Assembly: GCA_028821195.1 (NCBI GenBank) | Contig: JAPPHB010000015.1 | Coordinates: 124,001-188,000, forward strand | Length of the DNA stretch: 64,000 nucleotides | DNA from: Gammaproteobacteria bacterium | GTDB taxonomy: Bacteria; Gemmatimonadota; Gemmatimonadetes; Longimicrobiales; Gaopeijiaceae | Direction of reading: 5' to 3' | Shown here: piece by piece, positions 56,164 to 63,754 of the stretch | Position numbering within the stretch: position 1 is the stretch's first letter | Layout of the letters: every line of letters starts with the position of its first letter | Notes under the pieces: generated by a model | Databases searched by the model: none | What the model was told of the DNA's origin: nothing | Seen by the model: the letters and a program-made list of their open reading frames with translations, nothing else | Program-made: the position numbers and the translations under genes

Positions 56164-57291
56164 CTAACGCGCCAGCCAGGTGCTGAAGCGTTCGTTCAGC
56201 TCGTCCTGGTGGTCGACCCAGAAGGCCCAGTCGTAGAGCAGGGCGCGCGCGGCATTCGCGGGGCTCGCCGGCATGTGAGGCTCCATCTCGACACCGGTAG
56301 CCAGGTGGGTCGTCACCAACGGCATGCCGGACCTGCGCGTGGGTGAGTATGAGATGCGGCGGCTGATCCGCGCGAGCGACTGGGCGCTGGTCGCAAAGCC
56401 CACGTAGCTCAGCGCCGCGTCGAGTCTCGGTGTGCCCCGGACGATCCCGATCTGACCGAAGGCGAGCAGCTGGCCATCCCAGATGATCACGAACGGCTGG
56501 TCCTCCAGAACCTGCGCGTTGAAGATGCGTCCGTTGTACGCGGTGCTCATCACCACTTCGCCGTCGGCAAGCATCTGCGGCGGCTGGGCGCCGGCTTCCC
56601 ACCAGATCACCTGGTCCTTGATCGTATCGAGCTTGTCGAAGGCACGGTCGAGCCCTTCGGGCATGCTCAGAGTCGCGTAGACCTGGTCGCGGGGCACTCC
56701 GTCGGCGAGCAGTGCAAACTCCAGATTCGCCTGCGCAAGACGCCGCATCCCGCGCCGACCCGGAAATCTCTGCAGGTCGAAGAAGTCGGCCATGGTAGCG
56801 GGCTTCTCGCCCGGGATAGTCTCCTCGTTGTAGACGATCACCGTGGACGCGTACAGGAAGGGGGCGCCGCAGACAGTCTGCGTCTCGGCAACGAAGTCCT
56901 CGGCTGCCGGCGTGCCGTCGTAACCGGGAGGCAATGCGTCGATGTCGATCGGCTCGAGCAGCCCTTCGTCGCACGCCTGCACCGCGTCGGCGATCTCCAG
57001 GCTGACCACGTCCCACTGGGTGTTGCCGATGTCCACCTGGGCGCGGATCTCGGCGAGCCCGCCGTGGTACGCCCCGAGGTTGACGGGGATGCCGGTCGCC
57101 TCGGTGAACGGGACGATGGTGGCTTCCTCAACGGCTCGGCCGTAGGAACCGCCCCATGACACGACGGTGATCGGCTCGGGCCGGTCCTGTCCGCAGGCGG
57201 CGGCGAGCATCACCGCGATGGCGGGAGTCAACGCCCTTCGCAATCCGCCGCCGTTGTTGAGGGATCGATCGACCTTCGGGTTTCCGGGCAT
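56164..57291 (-). CDS. Orphan extracellular substrate-binding lipoprotein (polyamine type)
   Basis: The 375-aa protein has a lipoprotein signal with Cys33 (LAAAC) and the class of fold used by spermidine/putrescine-binding proteins. Supporting segments are ITVVSWGGSYGRAVEEA, WDVVSLEIADAVQACDEGLLEPID, GAPFLYASTVIVYNEE and AYNGRIFNAQV. No permease or ATPase gene is nearby, so it must serve a transporter encoded elsewhere or act alone. Its last 22 bases are duplicated at 55599-55620 on the far side of the HicB cassette. Confidence 0.85.
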   Translation of the reverse strand: MPGNPKVDRSLNNGGGLRRALTPAIAVMLAAACGQDRPEPITVVSWGGSYGRAVEEATIVPFTEATGIPVNLGAYHGGLAEIRAQVDIGNTQWDVVSLEIADAVQACDEGLLEPIDIDALPPGYDGTPAAEDFVAETQTVCGAPFLYASTVIVYNEETIPGEKPATMADFFDLQRFPGRRGMRRLAQANLEFALLADGVPRDQVYATLSMPEGLDRAFDKLDTIKDQVIWWEAGAQPPQMLADGEVVMSTAYNGRIFNAQVLEDQPFVIIWDGQLLAFGQIGIVRGTPRLDAALSYVGFATSAQSLARISRRISYSPTRRSGMPLVTTHLATGVEMEPHMPASPANAARALLYDWAFWVDHQDELNERFSTWLAR

Positions 57292-57321
57292 CGAGTATCT
57301 TACTCTTCCGGGCCGGCTGCG

Positions 57322-57399
57322 TCATGCCGGTTCGGTGAAGGCCAAGTAGTAGCCGTTCGGGTCCTGGATTGCGAGCATTCGCCATCGGGAACGTACCAG
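57322..57399 (-). pseudogene. Remnant of a VOC/glyoxalase-family gene (3' end)
   Basis: The minus strand encodes RMLAIQDPNGYYLAFTEPA then a stop, a typical C-terminal strand of vicinal-oxygen-chelate proteins (xxxxDPDGYYLEF). Upstream the frame loses similarity within a few codons, so only the last 20 or so codons remain. It lies in the 206-base gap between the substrate-binding protein and the DUF4377 gene. Confidence 0.5.
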
Positions 57400-57497
57400 A
57401 CTGCACCGAATAGTATCGGAGGAGCACCGTCGGAACCCTGTTGCGATTCAGCGCGAGGTGCAGCGTGGGGGTGGCCTGTAGCGAAGGATGGACTCCA

Positions 57498-58277
57498 ATG
57501 CGCACCCGAAGCCTGGCGCTCTCCTGCCTGACGCCCCTGGCCCTGGCCGGCTGCGACCTTCTCGGGCCCGAGTACATCGAGACCCGCGAGGTGACCGTCG
57601 GGCCCACGCTGGCCAAGTGCTACGGCGTGGGTCCGCAGTCGTGCATGGTGGTTGACGGCGGGTTGTTCTACGACGGGATCGAAGGATTCGACTACGAGCC
57701 CGGCTACGACTATCGCCTCCGCATCGGCAAGTACGATCCCTGGGGCGGGGGAGAACCGCCGCAGGATGCCGGCCGGTACGCCTATCGTCTGCTGGAGCAA
57801 CTGGAGAAGACCGTCGCACCGTCCACCCCCGCAACCCTGTCGCTGGCTCCGACGCGGGTGACCTGCATCCAGGGTGACGACTTCTGCCTCGTGCTGGACG
57901 GCGAGCTCTATGACGACATGATCACCAGCTTCGAATACGAGGCGGGCGATCACTATATCCTCGATGCCAACAGGTATCGCGATGGCCGGTATCTGCTGAA
58001 CGAGATTACTTCGAGAACCAGGGCAGCGGGGACGGAAGAGGAGATTACCATCGATCGGCACCGGGTGGAGTGCGGCGACGGCCATCCCGGGTACTGCAAG
58101 GTCGTGAACGGCGCACCGTACCGCGGCGAGATCGTCGGCTTCCAGCCCGCGCACGACTATGACTACCGCCTGCGCGTCGAGCGGTTCAACTTGCTTCCCG
58201 AGGGTGTGACCCCGGCGCCTTACGTTCCGGCGTACGGTTACCGCTGGCTCGAAACCCTCGAACGCACGAGCAGCTGA
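57498..58277 (+). CDS. Lipoprotein with three DUF4377 repeats
   Basis: The 259-aa lipoprotein (lipobox ALAGC near residue 18) contains three copies of a DUF4377-like unit. Unit 1 has KCYGVGPQSCMVV and EGFDYEPGYDYRLRI, unit 2 TCIQGDDFCLVL and TSFEYEAGDHYIL, unit 3 ECGDGHPGYCKVV and VGFQPAHDYDYRLRV. Each has a pair of cysteines that could form a disulfide. Function is unknown; related domains are found in small stress-linked lipoproteins. ATG 57498 was chosen because the signal peptide begins there. Confidence 0.8.
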   Translation: MRTRSLALSCLTPLALAGCDLLGPEYIETREVTVGPTLAKCYGVGPQSCMVVDGGLFYDGIEGFDYEPGYDYRLRIGKYDPWGGGEPPQDAGRYAYRLLEQLEKTVAPSTPATLSLAPTRVTCIQGDDFCLVLDGELYDDMITSFEYEAGDHYILDANRYRDGRYLLNEITSRTRAAGTEEEITIDRHRVECGDGHPGYCKVVNGAPYRGEIVGFQPAHDYDYRLRVERFNLLPEGVTPAPYVPAYGYRWLETLERTSS

Positions 58278-58328
58278 TTCTTCCCGGGCCGGACCGCCGC
58301 CCGCGCGCAGACGACCGCGCGATGACCG

Positions 58329-58865
58329 TCAGCCAGGTGACCCGCTCTCGTTCCACTCCACCGCGTGCGGCACTCCTTCGCTCGCCAGCTCTTCCAGGAT
58401 GGCGTGCACCGCGTCCGCGAGGCGGTCGTCGAAGAGATGGGAGTGGTCGAGGTACCAGGCCACCCAACCCTCGCTGAGCAGGTGCTCCTTGAAGGAGCGA
58501 CGGTAGGATTCCCACATCTTCTCTTCCATGGCCCCGGTTTCCTGCTGGTAGACCAGGTTGCCCATGTGGCGAAAGATCGCCGTCATATAGGAGTTCCAGC
58601 GCAACCGCTCCCCGGCCGTGAGCCCGTCCGGGTCGTCGGCCGCCCGGGCGAGGAAGTCGGCCAGTTCGGGGTCCCGGAAGACGTGCTCGAGCAGCCGGAT
58701 ACTGTTCTCGACCATCGAGTTGAAGGTGGCCGCGCGTACGCTCTTCGTGTTGCGCTGCGTCTGCTCGATGCCGAGCCTCATCCGGCGCGCGACCAGAAGC
58801 AGCGAAGCCACGACGCCCACGGCACCGATGAACTCGCCGAGGTTTCCGAGGATGTCCAGGTTCAT
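58329..58865 (-). CDS. Membrane-anchored helical protein, unknown
   Basis: This 178-aa protein has one N-terminal membrane helix (EFIGAVGVVASLLLVARRM) and a helical C-terminal domain rich in Trp and acidic residues (AATFNSMVENSIRLLEHVF, WESYRRSFKEHLLSEGWVAWYL). This layout recurs in uncharacterised bacterial proteins. No catalytic motif is seen. It stands convergent to the DUF4377 gene and follows the propeller gene on the same strand. Confidence 0.65.
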   Translation of the reverse strand: MNLDILGNLGEFIGAVGVVASLLLVARRMRLGIEQTQRNTKSVRAATFNSMVENSIRLLEHVFRDPELADFLARAADDPDGLTAGERLRWNSYMTAIFRHMGNLVYQQETGAMEEKMWESYRRSFKEHLLSEGWVAWYLDHSHLFDDRLADAVHAILEELASEGVPHAVEWNESGSPG

Positions 58866-58907
58866 TCGGGAAGCGTCACCGAGGCGTGGCAGGTGAGTGG
58901 GGTTGAA

Positions 58908-60140
58908 TCAGCGCATCCCTTCCGGCAGACGCCTAACTGCCACGTAGGGCACATCCAGGTCGTCCGTCTCCACGAAGGCGACGAGCCCGTTCGGGCCGAA
59001 GGCGGAGGGCATCGCGGTGGATCCGGGCGGGAAGGTGCCCAGGTAGCGTCCGTCCGACGAAATGAGGTCGATGCGGTTGCCCTCCGTGTCCCCGTCGCCT
59101 CGGTGAAGGACCCAGATGGTGCCTTCCCAACTCGTTGTCAGGCCGACCACTACGGGGACCTCGTCGAAGAACTCCATCGCCTCGATCTGGCCGCGGCGCA
59201 TTTCTCTCATTTGCTGTTGAAACGAGTCGCCGCCGCGAACGGGCGCGAGTGCTTCCAGGCGCCGGTCGATCTCAGCCGCCCTGATGCGGCCCGTCACGGG
59301 GCGGGGTTGGAACCGACGGGTCAGGACCCGGGTTACAAGGCCGCCCGGCACCGCAGACTTGATCGCATACGTGGAAGAGTCGGTGTACACGAACGCTCCG
59401 CTGGGCAGTACTGCCGCCCTGAGCACCGGCCTGAATCCCTCCGCATCACCAGGGGGCCGCCACCCCGCGGCAACCGAGTCGATGCGGACCTCGTCGCCGC
59501 TCAGATCATAGCTCAGGACATGCCGGAACGAGGGTTCCGACGGCCCGTCGTCTCGATCGGCGGTCATTCTCACATGGCGGACCTCGGATGTCGCGAGGAC
59601 TCTATCCATTCCCGGGAAGGCCTGAATGCCGCCAATCATCGCAGCGCTCATCTGCGCACCTGGAAACCGGGCCATGCGTTCGAATTGGCCGTCGGCATCA
59701 AAGAGGGTGAATCCCATTTGTCCCAGGTCGTAGACGGTCACCCGCCCATCCCGCATGACCGCGAGCTGCAGCATTGGCGCGGTGTCGCTTCCAAACTCTC
59801 CGGGGCCTTGTCCTTCTCGCATGAACTGGCGCAACAGGTTGGCTTGCAGGTCGACGACATTAATCCGCACCGCCTCCGTGTCGAGGATGTAGAGGTTGCC
59901 GGCACCGTCGAAGCCGACCCCCGCGACGCGGCCGAAGGTGTCCCAGCCATCCCCATCCAGCGAGCCCACCCGGTAGATGTCCTCGAAGTCGGCGTCGAGG
60001 GGCCGGTCTTCGGCCGGGAGTTCGACTACTTCCTGGGCGGCGAGTGGATGGGCGAGCCCTGCGAGTATCACGATGGAGAGCGTGGCCATTGCGATGGCCG
60101 TCGCATAACTCGGGCGATCTTGCGTCGTCTTCCCAACCAT
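58908..60140 (-). CDS. Exported six-bladed beta-propeller protein (copy 4)
   Basis: The 410-aa protein has a signal peptide (cleavage near HPLAAQ, residue 36; an inner Met at residue 18 could also start it). Blades include GNLYILDTEAVRINVVDLQ, the marker REGQGPGEFGSD, and the C-terminal TDDLDVPYVAVRRL. Unlike copies 1-3 it has no lipobox and appears to be fully secreted or periplasmic. It follows the ATP-grasp gene by 38 bases on the same strand. Confidence 0.75.
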   Translation of the reverse strand: MVGKTTQDRPSYATAIAMATLSIVILAGLAHPLAAQEVVELPAEDRPLDADFEDIYRVGSLDGDGWDTFGRVAGVGFDGAGNLYILDTEAVRINVVDLQANLLRQFMREGQGPGEFGSDTAPMLQLAVMRDGRVTVYDLGQMGFTLFDADGQFERMARFPGAQMSAAMIGGIQAFPGMDRVLATSEVRHVRMTADRDDGPSEPSFRHVLSYDLSGDEVRIDSVAAGWRPPGDAEGFRPVLRAAVLPSGAFVYTDSSTYAIKSAVPGGLVTRVLTRRFQPRPVTGRIRAAEIDRRLEALAPVRGGDSFQQQMREMRRGQIEAMEFFDEVPVVVGLTTSWEGTIWVLHRGDGDTEGNRIDLISSDGRYLGTFPPGSTAMPSAFGPNGLVAFVETDDLDVPYVAVRRLPEGMR

Positions 60141-60178
60141 CGTTCGTCTCCTGCGGTGTTGCGGCTACGGCATCCCCG

Positions 60179-61165
60179 CTAACACGCGATGCGCTGCGGC
60201 CGAAGGCGCGGCATCGCCGTCCTGCGTACATACCGGGCCACCGCGCGCATGCCGTCGACGCCGACGCGGGCGCCGAACGCCTGATTGTAGTTGGTTGTGC
60301 CGTTGATGTCATACGTGTAGCGGTTGCCGCGGGCATCCTCCACGAATTCGATTCCGGCGATCTCGATCCCTTCCTCGATGCAGAGCCGGATGTACCTCCG
60401 GACCAGCGGGTCGCCGGCTGCGATCGGCGACGGGCTGAAGAGGTCGGCAGCACTGGTGCCACCCGCACCCGTCCAGAGGCTCTCCCGGTTCGTGGGCATC
60501 GGATTGCACGCATCCGAGGGGCAGAGTTCGAACCCCCCGGCCGTGGAACTCCGCATAGCGAACACGAAGCGGCCGCCAACGATCTCCACCCTCGTGATGA
60601 ATGGTTCGGCCGCGGGGATGTACTGCTGGAGGATCACCCTGGCGCCGGGCCCGGCGTCGAAGCTCCTGTCGTCAAGATGCTCTTCGAGCTTCCCGGGGTC
60701 CTGGAAGAGCCGGATGCCCAGGCCCTTGCCCCCCTGATCGTGCTTCGTGATGAACGGGCCATCGAAGGTTGCGGCCGCTGCGCGCAGATGCTCCCTTCCG
60801 ACGGCCAGCACCGTGCGCGGCGTCCGGATTCCGTGTCGCCGCAGGACGAGGTCCTGCCGAAGCTTGCTCATCTCCAGCTCAAAGGCGCGCAGCCCATTGA
60901 TGACTCGACGGCCGTGGGACTCCAGCCAATACAGAAGCTGGCGAGCCAGTTCCACCGTGTGGACGTGACCCCGGGTGTGCGAGGACGGGCTGATGCGGTT
61001 CATCCAGATGCCTTCGGGAGGAGGCGCCGACGGGTCGACGATCCCCTCGTTCACATGCACGAGGCGGACCCGGAAGCTTTCGCTCTCAAGTGCCTCCCGA
61101 AGGGGCGGAATCCAGACAGGATTCTCGTAGAGGACATTTATTGTCGGTAGCACAGGACTGATCAT
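60179..61165 (-). CDS. RimK-like ATP-grasp ligase
   Basis: The 328-aa protein is an ATP-grasp carboxylate-amine ligase. The ATP-lid segment ITKHDQGGKGLGIRLF lies near residue 140, the VILQQYIPAAEPFITRVEIVGG strand near 180, and the metal-binding GIEFVEDARG...YDINGTTNYN near 270-295. Such enzymes join an amino acid or peptide to a carboxylate (glutathione synthetase, RimK, peptide-modifying graspetide ligases). No other biosynthetic enzyme is adjacent. Upstream on the same strand are an intrinsic terminator and a Cys-rich mini-ORF, which suggest either cysteine-controlled attenuation or a ribosomal peptide substrate. Ribosome-binding site is weak. Confidence 0.83.
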   Translation of the reverse strand: MISPVLPTINVLYENPVWIPPLREALESESFRVRLVHVNEGIVDPSAPPPEGIWMNRISPSSHTRGHVHTVELARQLLYWLESHGRRVINGLRAFELEMSKLRQDLVLRRHGIRTPRTVLAVGREHLRAAAATFDGPFITKHDQGGKGLGIRLFQDPGKLEEHLDDRSFDAGPGARVILQQYIPAAEPFITRVEIVGGRFVFAMRSSTAGGFELCPSDACNPMPTNRESLWTGAGGTSAADLFSPSPIAAGDPLVRRYIRLCIEEGIEIAGIEFVEDARGNRYTYDINGTTNYNQAFGARVGVDGMRAVARYVRRTAMPRLRPQRIAC

Positions 61166-61216
61166 GGTTTGTCTCTGAGGTGCGGGCAGGGTGGACGGGG
61201 AGCGGATCGGAGCACG

Positions 61217-61248
61217 AAAAAACCGCCCGGATCGGCTGACCGGGGCGG
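61217..61248 (-). terminator. Intrinsic terminator in the ATP-grasp leader
   Basis: On the minus strand CCGCCCCGG (61248-61240), a nine-base loop and CCGGGCGG (61230-61223) form an eight-pair GC stem with one bulged C, followed directly by six T (61222-61217). It lies 34 bases after the Cys-rich mini-ORF stop and 51 bases before the ATP-grasp start, so it would block read-through into that gene unless prevented. Confidence 0.8.
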
Positions 61249-61281
61249 CTCGAAGGCGGCTTGAGCTCGGGACTCAGCGCA

Positions 61282-61380
61282 TCAACACACCCGGATCCAG
61301 GCGGAGCATGGACACGAGCAGCTACAGGTGCAGGTCGCTCCGCGGGCGCGGGCGGATCGGATGTCGGTTGCGTGGATCAT
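61282..61380 (-). CDS. Cys-rich 32-residue leader or precursor peptide
   Basis: ATG 61380 to TGA 61282 encodes 32 residues: a basic N-terminal half (MIHATDIRSARARG) and a C-terminal half with alternating cysteines (ATCTCSCSCPCS), ending in WIRVC. Six of the last sixteen residues are Cys. There is no clear ribosome-binding site. Its position, just before an intrinsic terminator and an ATP-grasp gene on the same strand, fits a cysteine-sensing leader peptide. A peptide substrate for the ATP-grasp enzyme is the alternative. Confidence 0.5.
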   Translation of the reverse strand: MIHATDIRSARARGATCTCSCSCPCSAWIRVC

Positions 61381-61398
61381 GGCGAGAGAAGATGTCGG

Positions 61399-61408
61399 AA
61401 ACCGGTTT
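61399..61408. promoter_or_regulatory. Palindrome upstream of the Cys-rich mini-ORF
   Basis: AAACCGGTTT is a perfect ten-base palindrome 18 bases upstream of the mini-ORF ATG. It may be an operator, but short palindromes also arise by chance. Confidence 0.3.
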
Positions 61409-61477
61409 GGGGGACAAGCGCAGCCTGTCAGCGGTCTCAGCTAAGGCGATCCACCGTTGGCCTTTCGTGCGAATCGC

Positions 61478-61660
61478 TCATCCGCCGAGAGCCCGCAAAA
61501 CTGCTTCAGGCTCTCGGTCGATGACCGTGAGCAGGACACGGGCTGCGCGGTCGGGCACCCGCCGTCCCTGTTCCCATTCCTGAACGGCCCGTACATGGAG
61601 GCCGAAACTGTCGGCGAACTTCGTGGCCGAGGCGCGCGCGAATCTCCAGGAAGCGATCAC
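61478..61660 (-). pseudogene. Remnant of a HigA/NadS-type HTH antitoxin gene
   Basis: The minus strand encodes [42 protein letters not shown], a clear match to the helix-turn-helix of small XRE-type antitoxins. In those proteins it follows IRARLGLSQ. Here the DNA just upstream encodes FLEIRARLG in another reading frame, with the switch near 61627, so the gene is frameshifted and probably lost a few codons. No RelE-like toxin is found beside it. Confidence 0.6.
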
Positions 61661-61807
61661 GCTCTTCCTCGAAACGGCGTCCCCCGAAGAGATCGAAAGA
61701 CGCTGGCGCAGCGAAGTCTATGTGCCCAGGTCGAGGTCGCGGTTGGGTAGGCCCGACGGCGTCGGCGCGGCCGTCCGCGCCCGCTCGATTGTCTGGATGG
61801 GGTGGCT

Positions 61808-62479
61808 TCACGGAAGAATCAGCGGCCCCAGCCACAGGACCCATAAAGGACCACCCACGGCCACGCTGCCCACCAGCGTCGGGACGACGATCCGGATCCT
61901 CCGGCCTCGGGGAATCGCTGTTACGAGGAACCAGTATCCCAACAGGAGACAGGTGAGACCGAGTAGAAGGAGAAGGGTCTCGGGGATCCCCGTGAGCGCC
62001 GCCAACCAACCCTCGTCCGTGTTCGATGGGAACGGCAGCCGACCGCGGAGCTTCGAGACCAGGATCGGAATCGCTCCCAGCCAGCGCAGCGGGGTCACGA
62101 GCCCGACTCCGAGAACCACCGAAAGCGGGCCCGGACCGAAACGGCGGACGGCAAGCACGCAGGCGATGACCGTCAGGTAGGTGACGATCACTCCCGCAGC
62201 CACGCCGACCGCCACCTGCCACGGTTGAACGATCGCCGCCGCAGCCTCCACGTCCCCCGCCCGCACGAGCCTGCCGAACTCCCCGGAACCGGACCAGCTG
62301 GCAGAGCCGTACCGCAGGACCGGATCGGGGAATCGGAACGCGACGAACGCCGCGAAGTGCCCGAGTTCGTGTACCAGCACCGCGATGGGGAAGGCGATCG
62401 CGCCGCCGGTGACGCTGGTCAGCCATTTGCCGGATCGTAGCCAACCTGTCGGATCGCTGGGGGCTGGTGGTGTCGTCAG
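61808..62479 (-). CDS. Membrane metalloprotease-like protein (HExxH, M50-like)
   Basis: The protein has the zinc motif HELGH inside its first membrane helix (AIAFPIAVLVHELGHFAAFV) and four or five further membrane segments, the layout of site-2-protease-like M50 proteins. A later Asp ligand motif is not obvious. The first standard start (GTG 62380) would begin three residues before the HExxH and cut the helix. An in-frame CTG at 62479, two bases after the upstream stop and ten bases after GGAG, gives a full 223-residue protein and is preferred here. Confidence 0.65.
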   Translation of the reverse strand: MTTPPAPSDPTGWLRSGKWLTSVTGGAIAFPIAVLVHELGHFAAFVAFRFPDPVLRYGSASWSGSGEFGRLVRAGDVEAAAAIVQPWQVAVGVAAGVIVTYLTVIACVLAVRRFGPGPLSVVLGVGLVTPLRWLGAIPILVSKLRGRLPFPSNTDEGWLAALTGIPETLLLLLGLTCLLLGYWFLVTAIPRGRRIRIVVPTLVGSVAVGGPLWVLWLGPLILP

Positions 62480-62480
62480 G

Positions 62481-63650
62481 TTACCGATTCTCCACTAGCG
62501 CGTGCACCGCGACCCGCTGGACATCCACGTCATCCAGGGTTCGTACCAGCGCCCAATCCCGGCCGATGTCCAGCAGGAGCGTGCGGGGAGGCAGCACGAG
62601 CGTACGGATCCATGTGCCATCCGCGGCGAAGGCGAACCACTCACTTGGCTCTCCCGGGCGAACGTAGTCGTGCACCCATAGTACGCCGTCGTCTCCGATC
62701 ATGAGTCTGTCGTAAGCGGGAAAGACATCGGGCACGTTCTCGCTTTCCCATGCCCACCGGCGCTCGAAGCGTGCGCGCCAGTCGGGATTGCCGCCACGCC
62801 GGTAGCTTCCCTCAAGCGCGTCACGGTATCGGTCGACATCCCTCTGTGTCACGTTCAGATCCGGCCCCTGCCAGCGGATCCGCCGAATCGTCTCGCCCGT
62901 CCACCCAATCAGTTCCACCTCGTAGTTCTCGCTGCTTCCAAACCAGATGCCCTCGGTGGCCACAGCAATCGCTACGTTGTGCGCCCAGATGCTTCCGGGC
63001 ATGGCGTCCCCGGGTCCGAGGTATCTCCTCTCCGAGCCCTGGATCCGCTGGCGCACCGTGGTGGCGGCGGTGTCGCCCAACTCCACCCAGCCAAGAGTCA
63101 TCAACTCACGGTAGAGTTCTTCGGACGCGAGGCCCTCAATGGTTTGGTCGCTGTCTCCCGTGAAGCCCAGGCGCCCGTTCGGTGCGCACCCAAACCGCCG
63201 GATCGGCAGTCCGTTGTACAGGAGACGGTAGTCGTCGACGAGATCCCCTTCGTCGTTGAACACGGTGACCCGTGGGGTCCATATGTCGTAGACGACGATC
63301 CGGCCCGCGCTCACGCACCCGTGGACGATCTGGACATTCTCGAATTCCCCGGGACCTTCGCCTTCGCGGCCGCGGCTCCAAAGATGTTCACCGTCCGAGC
63401 CGAAACGCTGGATGCGGAAGTTCATCCGGTCGGACACTACCACGCTGCCATCGGCGAGCAGCGAACCAGCGTTGATCTCGCCGAAGAGGTATTCGTCAGG
63501 TCCGTCGAGCATCCCGACGGACAGCACTGGATCGGCCGACAGGCGCACTTCAGCGGCGGGTCGCGACTGAATGGACTGCGCGCCGATTAGTCGACTTCCG
63601 GTGGCCAGTGCCAGTGCCGGCAACGTGGCTGCCAGAACGAAAGACTTCAT
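62481..63650 (-). CDS. Exported six-bladed beta-propeller protein (copy 5)
   Basis: The 389-aa product has a signal peptide (MKSFVLAATLPALALATG, cleavage near GAQS). Propeller blades include the marker REGEGPGEFENVQI and the C-terminal LDDVDVQRVAVHAL, matching copies 2-4. It is directly upstream of the membrane metalloprotease-like gene and probably co-transcribed with it. No enzyme motif is visible. Confidence 0.75.
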   Translation of the reverse strand: MKSFVLAATLPALALATGSRLIGAQSIQSRPAAEVRLSADPVLSVGMLDGPDEYLFGEINAGSLLADGSVVVSDRMNFRIQRFGSDGEHLWSRGREGEGPGEFENVQIVHGCVSAGRIVVYDIWTPRVTVFNDEGDLVDDYRLLYNGLPIRRFGCAPNGRLGFTGDSDQTIEGLASEELYRELMTLGWVELGDTAATTVRQRIQGSERRYLGPGDAMPGSIWAHNVAIAVATEGIWFGSSENYEVELIGWTGETIRRIRWQGPDLNVTQRDVDRYRDALEGSYRRGGNPDWRARFERRWAWESENVPDVFPAYDRLMIGDDGVLWVHDYVRPGEPSEWFAFAADGTWIRTLVLPPRTLLLDIGRDWALVRTLDDVDVQRVAVHALVENR

Positions 63651-63754
63651 TGCGACGACTCCGCGTGCTCGGGAGACCCGGGAAGCTGCGAATGGTAAGG
63701 CGCAGGGGTCCGGGCCACAACTCGAACGCGCTGGACTTCCGAGACGCTTCCGAG

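Larger units (their letters stand above)
55599..56185. mobile_element. HicB cassette bounded by exact 22-bp direct repeats
   Basis: A 22-base sequence (starts CTAACGCGCC, ends CAGGTGCTG) occurs at 55599-55620 and again at 56164-56185. Between them are 543 bases that hold only the HicB gene and the short frame before it. The right copy is the coding 3' end of the substrate-binding protein gene; the left copy supplies the stop of the reductase gene. Collapsing the repeats leaves two convergent genes whose stops overlap (CTAA). This is the footprint of an insertion at a gene 3' end. No transposase or integrase is inside. Confidence 0.65.

Noticed and set aside
61282..61284. TGA of the Cys-rich mini-ORF as a selenocysteine codon (TGT TGA TGC), given selB in the window
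   Set aside because: The bases after TGA do not form a stable SECIS-like hairpin, and the downstream frame runs through the terminator with no conserved look.
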